From SIG672 sp045580325 (GTDB lineage: Bacteria > Bacillota > Clostridia > Oscillospirales > CAG-272), in contig JAZNNR010000028.1 of assembly GCA_045580325.1 (NCBI GenBank), positions 1 through 64,000 of the forward strand: a stretch of DNA of 64,000 nt. Reading direction: 5' to 3'. Position 1 is the stretch's first letter, and each line of letters opens with the position of its first letter. Both the position numbers and the translations under genes were made by a program. Of the stretch, positions 17,505 through 24,574 are shown one piece after another. The notes under the pieces are model-generated. The model was not told the origin of the DNA. It made no database searches and saw only the letters and a list, made by a program, of their open reading frames with translations.

Positions 17505-18728
17505 ATGAACGTACTCGTTGTAAACGCAGGAAGCTCTTCACTCAAGTATCAGCTCATCGATACCCTTACAGAAGACGTAAAGTGTAAAGGTATCTGTGAA
17601 AGAATCGGTATTGAAGGAAGCCTTATCGAACACAAAATAAACGGAGAAAAGATCGTTAAGAATTACGATATGCCTAACCACTCTGTTGCTATGAAGATCG
17701 TTGTTGACACTCTTTGCGACGCTGAGATCGGTTGCATTAAGGACGTTTCCGAGATCGAAGCTATCGGACACCGTGTCGTACACGGCGGCCCTTACTTCTT
17801 CGAAAGCTGCCTTGTAACTCCCGAGGTTATCGAAAAGCTCAAGCTCTGCTATGATTTCGCACCTCTCCACACACCCGCTCACCTTATGGGTATCGAGGGC
17901 TGTACCGCTGTTATGCCTGACGTAAAGCAGGTTCTCGTATTTGATACAGCATTCCATCAGACAATGCCCCCGAAGGCATACTTCTACCCCCTCTCCTACG
18001 ATATGTATGAGGACTACAAGATCCGCCGTTACGGTGCTCACGGAACATCTCACCGCTTCGTTTCGGGTATCATGAACGAGATCCTCGCAAAGAAGGGTGT
18101 TACGGGCGACACAAAGATCGTAACCTGCCACATCGGTAACGGTTCTTCTATCTCTGCTGTACGCGGCGGCAAGGTAATTGACACATCTATGGGCTTTACT
18201 CCTCTTGAAGGCGTTGAAATGGGTACACGCTGCGGCTCTATCGACCCTGCGATCGTCCCCTACATGATGGAAAAGAAGAACTGGTCAAGCAGTGAGGTTG
18301 CAAGCTACATGAACAAGAAGTGCGGATTCCTCGGACTCACAGGTATGTCCGACTCCCGTGATCTTGAAAGCGCAGTTGAAAACGGTCCTTCCGATCCCAA
18401 CTACGAACGCGCAGAGCTTGCCACAAGCATTCTCTTCTATCAGATAAAGAAGTACATCGGCTCTTACACCGCTGCTATGGGCGGACTTGACGCTATCGTA
18501 TTCACCGCAGGTCTTGGCGAAAACAACCCCAGACTTCGTGAAATGGTTTGCGCTGATATGGAATTCTTCGGTGTTGAGATCAACAAGGAGCTCAACGCAA
18601 AGACACTTCGTCAGTCGGATATAGTTAAGCTCTCTACCGAAAACTCCAAGGTTGACGTTTACCTTATCCCCACAAACGAAGAACTCGTAATCGCAAAGGA
18701 TACAGAGGCTATCGTTTCTGCTCTTTAA
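17505..18728 (+). CDS. ackA: Acetate kinase
   Basis: AckA converts acetyl-phosphate and ADP to acetate and ATP, the energy-conserving last step of acetogenic fermentation. The 407-residue protein has NAGSSSLKYQL at the N-terminus, GHRVVHGG, GAHGTSHRF with the catalytic Arg region, and CHIGNGSSI for nucleotide binding. Length is typical. Codon use is strongly biased to C-ending codons compared with neighbours, consistent with high expression. No pta lies in this window. A strong terminator follows. Confidence 0.98.
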   Translation: MNVLVVNAGSSSLKYQLIDTLTEDVKCKGICERIGIEGSLIEHKINGEKIVKNYDMPNHSVAMKIVVDTLCDAEIGCIKDVSEIEAIGHRVVHGGPYFFESCLVTPEVIEKLKLCYDFAPLHTPAHLMGIEGCTAVMPDVKQVLVFDTAFHQTMPPKAYFYPLSYDMYEDYKIRRYGAHGTSHRFVSGIMNEILAKKGVTGDTKIVTCHIGNGSSISAVRGGKVIDTSMGFTPLEGVEMGTRCGSIDPAIVPYMMEKKNWSSSEVASYMNKKCGFLGLTGMSDSRDLESAVENGPSDPNYERAELATSILFYQIKKYIGSYTAAMGGLDAIVFTAGLGENNPRLREMVCADMEFFGVEINKELNAKTLRQSDIVKLSTENSKVDVYLIPTNEELVIAKDTEAIVSAL

Positions 18729-18742
18729 TTAAAACGAAATAC

Positions 18743-18782
18743 AAAAAAAGCATTTACTGCACGTGCGGTAAATGCTTTTTTT
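18743..18782 (+). terminator. Terminator of ackA
   Basis: AAGCATTTAC / GTAAATGCTT stem with a 10-nt loop and a seven-T run. Confidence 0.9.
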
Positions 18783-18813
18783 ATGTAAAAATACGTGAAA
18801 AGAATATTTACTC

Positions 18814-18842
18814 TTGAAAAGTTAACAATTATGTGGTAAAAT
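18814..18842 (+). promoter_or_regulatory. Promoter of the DtxR-family gene
   Basis: TTGAAA, 17 bp, TAAAAT, ending about 30 bp before the GTG start. Confidence 0.75.
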
Positions 18843-18874
18843 AAATAAAAAGATACTGAGAAAGGGGTATAACA

Positions 18875-19249
18875 GTGCATTTACAGGAATCAGGAGAAAT
18901 GTATCTCGAAGCTATCCACGTTCTATCAATGAAGCTCTCCTGTGTTCGTTCTATCGACATCAGCGAGCATCTCGGATATTCCAAGCCAAGTGTCAGCCGT
19001 GCGGTAGGTCTTCTCAAAAACGGCGGATATATCGTTGTTGACAAGGACGGATTCATAACTCTTACTGATGAAGGAAAAGAAGTAGCTGAAAAAATTTACG
19101 AGCGTCATACCCTTCTAACAAATTTTCTCTGCTCCCTCGGAGTTGATGAAGAAACCGCCTCTGAGGATGCTTGCAGACTCGAACACGTGATAAGCGACAA
19201 ATCTTTTGCGGCTATAAAGCGTTACGCTCTCGAAAAAGGTGAAAACTGA
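18875..19249 (+). CDS. DtxR/IdeR-type metal-dependent repressor
   Basis: This 124-residue DtxR/MntR family regulator has a winged HTH (RSIDISEHLGYSKPSVSRAVGLLKNGGYI) and a dimerisation/metal domain, without the C-terminal SH3-like domain. Metal ligands align with the iron-sensing DtxR set rather than MntR: Met9 (GEMYLEAI), His78 (ERHTLL), Cys100, Glu103 and His104 (DACRLEHVISD). Mn-sensing MntR has Asp and Glu where this has Met and Cys. I infer Fe2+ (or broad) sensing. The start is a GTG after AAAGGGG. It is monocistronic, so its targets are elsewhere; no feoB or similar gene is adjacent. Confidence 0.88.
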   Translation: MHLQESGEMYLEAIHVLSMKLSCVRSIDISEHLGYSKPSVSRAVGLLKNGGYIVVDKDGFITLTDEGKEVAEKIYERHTLLTNFLCSLGVDEETASEDACRLEHVISDKSFAAIKRYALEKGEN

Positions 19250-19259
19250 ATAAACAGTA

Positions 19260-19293
19260 AAGGCAGATACTTTCGTATCTGCCTTCATTTTTT
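19260..19293 (+). terminator. Terminator of the DtxR-family gene
   Basis: A perfect 11-bp stem (AAGGCAGATAC / GTATCTGCCTT), TTTC loop, then a T-rich tail. Confidence 0.9.
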
Positions 19294-19308
19294 ATAGATT
19301 TTTATAAA

Positions 19309-19617
19309 TTAGTTATCAAATTCGCTTTCGTCGAAGTCTTCGCTTGTAGGTACTTCGAATTCTTCGTCAAACTCGTCCATATCAAGAAAATCACCGCAGA
19401 GCGAATCAAGTACGGTAAGACGCTCGTTTTCAGCAGATGCGCTCTTTACAAGAAGAATAGCTCCTATAACGCCGCCGAGTGCAGAAATAGCAAGGAACGC
19501 GCCCGAAAGGCTCTTACGCTTGCTCCACTGAGCGATTGACATAATAAGAAAAGAAATCGACTGAATAATAAGAACAAGTCCGATAGTAAATTTGGATTTT
19601 TCGATTGAATTTTTCAT
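19309..19617 (-). CDS. Small membrane protein with acidic tail
   Basis: This 102-residue protein is not assigned to a family. It has two predicted transmembrane helices (about 10-27 and 39-58) joined by a short basic loop (QWSKRKSLS), and a strongly acidic C-terminus (LDMDEFDEEFEVPTSEDFDESEFDN). It lies 35 bp downstream of prfB on the same strand and may be co-transcribed. No functional prediction can be made. Confidence 0.65.
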   Translation of the reverse strand: MKNSIEKSKFTIGLVLIIQSISFLIMSIAQWSKRKSLSGAFLAISALGGVIGAILLVKSASAENERLTVLDSLCGDFLDMDEFDEEFEVPTSEDFDESEFDN

Positions 19618-19652
19618 AACTGTGTAACACCTTTCTGAAAATATTTATTTAA

Positions 19653-20759
19653 TTATTTAGCGTTCATTTTAAGGTAAGCGTTAATAAATCCGTCTATATC
19701 TCCGTCCATTACAGCCTGAATATTACCGCTTTCGTATCCTGTACGGGTATCTTTAGCGAGAGTATAAGGCATAAATACGTAGGAACGTATCTGCGCGCCC
19801 CATTCGATATTGGTCTTGTTACCCTGAATGTCCTCTATACGCTCAAGATGCTCTCTTTCCTTTATTTCCATAAGCTTACTGCGGAGCATTTTGAGTGCCG
19901 TTTCTTTATTCTGGAGCTGGCTTCGCTCGGTCTGACAGCCGACCACAATTCCTGTGGGAATATGGAGAATACGTATAGCACTGTCTGTCTTGTTGATATG
20001 CTGACCGCCTGCGCCGCTTGAACGGTGTGCGGTTATTTCTATGTCTTCATCTCTTATTTCGATAGTTCCGTCATCGGTAAACTCGGGCATTACCTCGACA
20101 GATGCAAATGAGGTCTGTCTTCTTCCCGATGCGTCAAAGGGAGAAATACGTACAAGACGGTGAACTCCGTTTTCGCTCTTGAGATAGCCGTAAGCGTTGA
20201 GGCCTTCTATCATAATAGTTGCACTCTTGATACCTGCCGCTTCTCCGTCGAGCATATCGATAAGCTTGACGTTATATCCGTGCTTTTCGCCCCAACGTGT
20301 ATACATTCTGTAAAGCATAAGAGCCCAATCCTGAGCCTCTGTTCCGCCTGCGCCCGGGTGGAAGGAAAGAATAGCGTTATTTGCATCGTATTCGCCCGAA
20401 AGAAGTGCGGAGATACGCTCTGTTTCCATTTCCTCTGCGATAGTTTCGGTCGTAGATACTATTTCATCTGTGAACGATTCATCGTCCTCTTCTATTGCAA
20501 GTTCTGCAAGCGACATCGTATCGTCGATCTTCGCCATAAGAGAGTTAAACTGTTCTATTTTATCCTTGGACTGCTTAAGCTTCTGAAGTATTTTACCCGA
20601 ATTTGCCTGATCGTTCCAAAATCCTTCTTCGTATGTTTTCTTTTCAAGCTCTTCTGCCGTTGCCTCAAGCTCGGATATTCTGAGCGCCTGTGCAAGTTCT
20701 TTCATATCCTCACGCATAGCGCGAAGTTTCTGCAGTGATTCTTCAAGCTGAATAATCAA
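19653..20759 (-). CDS. prfB: Peptide chain release factor 2
   Basis: RF2 reads UAA and UGA stop codons. The 368-residue protein has the stop-recognition tripeptide SPF (RISPFDASGRRQTSFAS) and the peptidyl-hydrolysis GGQ motif (SSGAGGQHINK). The coding frame is continuous from a TTG start preceded by GGAGG, so the +1 programmed frameshift (CUUUGA) that autoregulates prfB in many bacteria is absent from this copy. Start choice is secure because upstream in-frame sequence has no other good ribosome binding site. Confidence 0.96.
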   Translation of the reverse strand: MIIQLEESLQKLRAMREDMKELAQALRISELEATAEELEKKTYEEGFWNDQANSGKILQKLKQSKDKIEQFNSLMAKIDDTMSLAELAIEEDDESFTDEIVSTTETIAEEMETERISALLSGEYDANNAILSFHPGAGGTEAQDWALMLYRMYTRWGEKHGYNVKLIDMLDGEAAGIKSATIMIEGLNAYGYLKSENGVHRLVRISPFDASGRRQTSFASVEVMPEFTDDGTIEIRDEDIEITAHRSSGAGGQHINKTDSAIRILHIPTGIVVGCQTERSQLQNKETALKMLRSKLMEIKEREHLERIEDIQGNKTNIEWGAQIRSYVFMPYTLAKDTRTGYESGNIQAVMDGDIDGFINAYLKMNAK

Positions 20760-20805
20760 ATCTGACCTCCGTGATTATATCGTATATAGTTTATTATTGT
20801 CGTTT

Positions 20806-21576
20806 TTATATTGTTTTTATTATATTGCTGTCGTAAATTTCAACCTCCACGAGCTTATCGAATTCTTCGACAAGGTCTGCAAGGAAGTTAAGAATATGAT
20901 TTTCGGTGTAGAAATGTCCCGCTTCTATTACGTTCATCGGAAATTCTGCCGCGTCTATCATATTGTTATAAGAAAGCGTTCCCGTAATGTATGTATCCGC
21001 GCCTGCTCTGTAAGCCGCCGCAAGAAGCTCTTTTCCGTCTCCGCCGCAGAGAGCCACCCTTGAAACCTCAAGCTGTGCGTTTACAAGGTTTACGCTTCGA
21101 GCGCCGAGCTGCTCTTTAACGTAGAGTGAAAATTCCTCGGGATCTGCGGGAATTTCAAGATTACCTATGCGTCCTATCATATCGGGATCGCCCGGAAGCA
21201 CCTCAACGTCCTCAACGCCGAGAAGCTCTGCGAGAGTATCGTTTACGCCGCCGTCAAGCGCGTCAAGACGTGTATGGAAGGACATCGCCGTGATCGAATT
21301 TTTAACAAGCGATATTACCTTTGAAGAAACGGCGTCATCTCCGCTTACGTTCTTCATAGGTCTGAATATCAGCGGGTGGTGAGAAATTATCACGTCAAAG
21401 CCTTCTGCTTCTGCGTATGCAACCACCTCGGAGGTAATATCGAGAGCAAGCAGTACTCTTTTGACCTCGGCAAATTTATCGGGACAGACCATAAGTCCGT
21501 CGTTATCCCACTCGCACGAAAGCTCGGGGGATATTATCTTATTGAGATAGGAATAAAGCTCATATACTGTCGCCAT
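20806..21576 (-). CDS. Nif3-like dinuclear metal centre protein
   Basis: This 256-residue member of the Nif3/YqfO (GTP cyclohydrolase I type 2-like) family has metal-binding motifs visible as SHHP (about 65-68), FHTRLDALDGGVND, and AGHFYTE near the C-terminus (H-x3-E). It lacks the inserted PII-like domain of YqfO. The cellular role of the family is not settled. It overlaps trmK by 17 bp, an arrangement common in Bacillota. Confidence 0.9.
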   Translation of the reverse strand: MATVYELYSYLNKIISPELSCEWDNDGLMVCPDKFAEVKRVLLALDITSEVVAYAEAEGFDVIISHHPLIFRPMKNVSGDDAVSSKVISLVKNSITAMSFHTRLDALDGGVNDTLAELLGVEDVEVLPGDPDMIGRIGNLEIPADPEEFSLYVKEQLGARSVNLVNAQLEVSRVALCGGDGKELLAAAYRAGADTYITGTLSYNNMIDAAEFPMNVIEAGHFYTENHILNFLADLVEEFDKLVEVEIYDSNIIKTI

Positions 21577-22300
21577 TTTTTACGTCCTCCGTATTTTCGG
21601 TCTTTAGGATATTTCTTATCTCTTTTACAAGCTCTTTGTCCGCTGAAACATCATAGCCTGCGCCGCCCTTGGAGTCTATTTTCCGCTCGAGCTTACGCAG
21701 ATGTATCGCTGCATACTCACTGAAAAGCTCGCTGTTTTCTCTGATATTTTCAGGTCCGAGAAGGAGCTGTGCGCTCGAAAGCGCATATTTTTCTCCCGTA
21801 TAGGTACAGACGATCACCTGATATATCATATGTCCGTCGCGCACGAGCGACTCTGTTTGTATAGAGTATCCGCTGTCGGCAAGCCCCTGTCTTAGCTCAG
21901 CAAAGGACGACATCGGCTGAAGCAGAAGTCTTACTCCCGCTTTTCTTGTATATTCGCACTCGGTAATTATTCTCAGAATAAGCTCGCCGCCCATTCCGCA
22001 TATCATAATATCGTCGGGAGAATACTTTTCTATTCCGACAAGCCCGTCCGTTCTGTATATGGCGACCTTATCGGACACCTTATAGAAATCAACGTTATCG
22101 CGTGTATGAACAAGCGGTCCTTCTCTTACGTCGGTCGCGACCGCATATCTCGCCACACCCTTTTTAAGAAGATATATCGGCAAATACGCGTGGTCTGTGC
22201 CGACGTCCGCAACGCACGCACCGTCGCGCACAAAGCGGGAGACCTCTTTAAGTCTTGGCGAAATATCGGGAAGCGGATAGCTTCTTTTTTTATTTTCCAT
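21560..22300 (-). CDS. trmK: tRNA (adenine-22-N1)-methyltransferase TrmK
   Basis: TrmK methylates A22 of tRNA-Ser and tRNA-Tyr using SAM. The 246-residue protein begins with SPRLKEVSRFVRDGACVADVGTDHAYLPIYLLKKG, the family's SAM-binding Rossmann motif, and has MICGMGGELI in the catalytic region, followed by a C-terminal coiled-coil-like segment. It is coupled to the Nif3-like gene. Confidence 0.92.
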   Translation of the reverse strand: MENKKRSYPLPDISPRLKEVSRFVRDGACVADVGTDHAYLPIYLLKKGVARYAVATDVREGPLVHTRDNVDFYKVSDKVAIYRTDGLVGIEKYSPDDIMICGMGGELILRIITECEYTRKAGVRLLLQPMSSFAELRQGLADSGYSIQTESLVRDGHMIYQVIVCTYTGEKYALSSAQLLLGPENIRENSELFSEYAAIHLRKLERKIDSKGGAGYDVSADKELVKEIRNILKTENTEDVKNGDSI

Positions 22301-22314
22301 TAGAAATTATAAAA

Positions 22315-22515
22315 TTATTTACTTGCAAAATAGTCGTTAAGCTTATCAACAAGCTCGTCCGCATCTACACCGTGAACGGCACAAGCCATTTCTACCGATT
22401 CTCCCGTAGAAGCAGGACAACCAAGACAGTGCATACCTATTTCAAGAAAGAATTTTGCCGTTGTAATATCAGCCTTGAGAATATCGCCTATTATCGTTTC
22501 TTTAGTTACTACCAT
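22315..22515 (-). CDS. DUF1858 domain protein (redox disulfide type)
   Basis: This 66-residue protein matches DUF1858: TIIGDILKADITTAKFFLEIGMHCLGCPASTGESVEMAC, with the C-x-x-C pair of the family (HCLGCP) and a third Cys after a short helix. Such proteins occur beside hybrid-cluster or redox proteins, and a role in Fe-S or thiol chemistry has been inferred. It has its own consensus promoter and lies 14 bp upstream of trmK. Confidence 0.88.
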   Translation of the reverse strand: MVVTKETIIGDILKADITTAKFFLEIGMHCLGCPASTGESVEMACAVHGVDADELVDKLNDYFASK

Positions 22516-22560
22516 ACTACTGCATCTCCTTATATATTCTAAGTCAACACTTATTGTAAT

Positions 22561-22589
22561 ATTATAACATACAAAAAATACTATGTCAA
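22561..22589 (-). promoter_or_regulatory. Consensus promoter of the DUF1858-trmK-nif3 unit
   Basis: TTGACA, 17 bp, TATAAT on the minus strand; a perfect sigma-A consensus. Confidence 0.9.
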
Positions 22590-22616
22590 GTATTATAATA
22601 TATCAAATCCTAAAAT

Positions 22617-22645
22617 AACGGGCACAGCATAAGACCGTACCCGTT
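22617..22645 (-). terminator. Terminator of the radical SAM gene
   Basis: AACGGG ... CCCGTT arms extend to an 11-bp stem with G-U pairs on the minus strand, followed by ATTTTA. Confidence 0.65.
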
Positions 22646-22671
22646 AAAAATTTCGTTTAGTAAACTTAAAA

Positions 22672-23316
22672 TCATCTGTAAAATTCTTTTATTTTGTAAT
22701 CGAAGAAGTCAAACTGTGTAACACCCATATCAAAGAGAAGCTTTTTACTCTTTTGGCGGTCCTCATCGGTATTAAATTTGGGGATAAGTGGCACACGCAC
22801 AGTAATACGCTCGCTTGGAACGATCTCAAGAAGCTTTCTGAGATTTTCAAGCATAAGAGTATTATCTTTTCCCGTATAACTGCGGTATATTTCGGGATCT
22901 GTGTCCTTGCAGTCGATATAAAACATATCTATACATTCTGCCGCAGTTTTTACCTTTTCCCAAGGCACGCACAGCGAGGTTTCGGCACAAAGATGCCACG
23001 AAACACCGCACGTTTCACGAAAGCTCTTAATAAATTCGGCGTAAAGAAGTGGCTCACCGCCGCCAAAGGTAACACCGCCGCCTGTTGCGAGAAAATACAG
23101 CTCGTCGATTTTCAGCTTACCGTAAAGCTCCTCGGGTGTCATATCGTTTTTGCTCGTTTTAGGGTCAAAGGTATAGGGATTTATGCACCACTTGCAGCGA
23201 AGCGGACAGCCGTGAAAGATAACGAGTGAGGTTACACCCTCGCCGTCTGTTGCAATTCTGTGGCGTGAAAAGGTTACGATAGGTGCAGTAATATTATTAC
23301 TTTTCATAGTTATCAC
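22672..23316 (-). CDS. Glycyl-radical-activase-like radical SAM protein
   Basis: This 214-residue radical SAM protein has CPLRCKWC (Cys37, 41, 44) and GGGVTFGGGEPL, the SAM-binding motif of PflA-type activases, then TSLCVPWE and RVPLIPKFN as in that family. It lacks the extra ferredoxin-like cluster insertion of larger activases. No glycyl radical enzyme is in this window. The start is a GTG (23316) overlapping the TGA of the upstream gene, so the two are coupled; an ATG at 23307 is an alternative. The partner upstream is a Cys-motif membrane protein, suggesting a dedicated pair. Confidence 0.85.
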   Translation of the reverse strand: MITMKSNNITAPIVTFSRHRIATDGEGVTSLVIFHGCPLRCKWCINPYTFDPKTSKNDMTPEELYGKLKIDELYFLATGGGVTFGGGEPLLYAEFIKSFRETCGVSWHLCAETSLCVPWEKVKTAAECIDMFYIDCKDTDPEIYRSYTGKDNTLMLENLRKLLEIVPSERITVRVPLIPKFNTDEDRQKSKKLLFDMGVTQFDFFDYKIKEFYR

Positions 23317-23936
23317 GAAATGGGATCACCCGCAGTATCGGGTTCAAAAAATGTTATTTCGATCGAAGTTGCCATACCGTTTTCGTCGTAGCGAACGGTA
23401 ATCTTATATTCGCCGTCCTCTGTATAGAAAATGTCCTCTGTTTCGCCCAAAACGGCAGATTCATTTTCCCATTCGTAGCGAATTTCGTTTTTCGAAAAGG
23501 CTGAAATATACTCGTTTCGTTCGGTTTCGGAAAGATTAAGCAGATCATATACGCTCATAAAGGGCGCTATCATTTCTCCGTCGACGTCAACGTCGCCCTG
23601 AAAAGGAACATCCTCTCCCTGAAGATTTTCGGGACCGCTTGGATCAGCAACGTCGCCCGAAAGCTCGTCAATGATCGGCTTTTCCAGCATATACTCACAA
23701 CCGACCGTCGAAAAAGCAAGAGTCGCCGCAATTCCGACAACCGCTACCGAGCGTCCGAGCTTTTGGCGTTTTTCAAGCTCTTTTTCGAGATAGCGCACCT
23801 CTGCCTCGCATTTCGGGCAAGTACCTTTACAGTCGCCCTTATGCTGACATTCGGAGGTTATATACTCTATGTCGTTCTGCTCGGCTATCTGTCTGCGGAT
23901 CTCTTTTAGAATTTTACATTTTTTCTTACCGTTCAT
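23313..23936 (-). CDS. Cys-motif membrane-anchored protein paired with radical SAM gene
   Basis: This 207-residue protein has three parts. Residues 1-55 are a basic helix and a Cys cluster, ECQHKGDCKGTCPKCEAEV (Cys30, 36, 40, 43), which looks like a metal or Fe-S site. Residues 63-80 are a hydrophobic helix (VAVVGIAATLAFSTVGC), followed by an acidic, Pro-rich extracytoplasmic region. The final about 70 residues are an alpha/beta domain. I recall the N-terminal motif recurring in Clostridia beside activase-like radical SAM proteins, but the function is unknown. Whether the helix is a membrane anchor or a cleaved peptide cannot be decided. Confidence 0.75.
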   Translation of the reverse strand: MNGKKKCKILKEIRRQIAEQNDIEYITSECQHKGDCKGTCPKCEAEVRYLEKELEKRQKLGRSVAVVGIAATLAFSTVGCEYMLEKPIIDELSGDVADPSGPENLQGEDVPFQGDVDVDGEMIAPFMSVYDLLNLSETERNEYISAFSKNEIRYEWENESAVLGETEDIFYTEDGEYKITVRYDENGMATSIEITFFEPDTAGDPIS

Positions 23937-23961
23937 ATGACACTCTCCTTTCGCTGCATAA

Positions 23962-24012
23962 CGGTATATTCTATACCGATTTCAGTATATCACACAGCTA
24001 TACATTTGTCAA
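23962..24012 (-). promoter_or_regulatory. Promoter with downstream inverted repeat, Cys-motif/radical SAM operon
   Basis: TTGACA (24007-24012), 17 bp, TATACT (23984-23989) on the minus strand. Immediately downstream a perfect 7-bp inverted repeat with a 3-nt loop (CGGTATA / TATACCG, 23962-23978) lies at the start of the transcript and could be an operator or leader hairpin. Confidence 0.75.
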
Positions 24013-24055
24013 ATACTGCAAATCGGATATTTTTATAAAAATTTGCTTTTCCTAC

Positions 24056-24084
24056 TTGTTTTACTCCGAGAAATGTGATAGAAT
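24056..24084 (+). promoter_or_regulatory. Promoter of the HIT protein gene
   Basis: TTGTTT, 17 bp, TAGAAT, about 37 bp before the ATG, with AAGGAG between. Confidence 0.65.
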
Positions 24085-24120
24085 TTATTTAATAAATTAT
24101 CACACAAGGAGATTAAAAAA

Positions 24121-24459
24121 ATGGATTGTCTTTTCTGCAAAATAATAAATGGCGATATTCCCTCTAAAAAGGTTTACGAGGACGATTATGTCTTTGCCTT
24201 TTATGACATCGCACCCCAAGCACCCGTTCACATTCTCGTTATCCCCAAGGTTCACATTCCCTCGATGGACGGCGTTACTGCCGAAAACGCAGACGTAGTT
24301 GCCAAGATTTTCACAGTAATTCCGAAGATCGCAGCCGAGGCGGGTCTTTCGAGCGGTTACAGAGTAATTTCAAACTGCGGCGATGACGCTTGTCAGAGCG
24401 TAAAGCATCTGCATTTCCATATTGTCGGCGGCGCACAGCTGAGCGAGAAAATGGCTTAA
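24121..24459 (+). CDS. HIT family nucleotide hydrolase (HinT-like)
   Basis: This 112-residue histidine-triad protein has the N-terminal zinc-site Cys pair (DCLFCKI), NGDIPSKKVYEDD, and the catalytic triad HLHFHIVGG preceded by GDDACQSVKHLH. HinT-like enzymes hydrolyse adenosine phosphoramidates and aminoacyl-adenylates. It is monocistronic. Confidence 0.95.
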   Translation: MDCLFCKIINGDIPSKKVYEDDYVFAFYDIAPQAPVHILVIPKVHIPSMDGVTAENADVVAKIFTVIPKIAAEAGLSSGYRVISNCGDDACQSVKHLHFHIVGGAQLSEKMA

Positions 24460-24540
24460 ATAAGGTCCTTCTGACTATACAGACAGTTTTTTGCGCGTTT
24501 CATTAGTGCTTTTTTGAAAAATATTTTAATTTAATTAAAA

Positions 24541-24573
24541 AACTCTTGGAATACTGTTTTCCAAGAGTTTTTT
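24541..24573. terminator. Bidirectional terminator (HIT / 24575 gene)
   Basis: A perfect 11-bp stem (AACTCTTGGAA / TTCCAAGAGTT) flanked by A-run and T-run, between convergent genes. Confidence 0.9.
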
Positions 24574-24574
24574 G

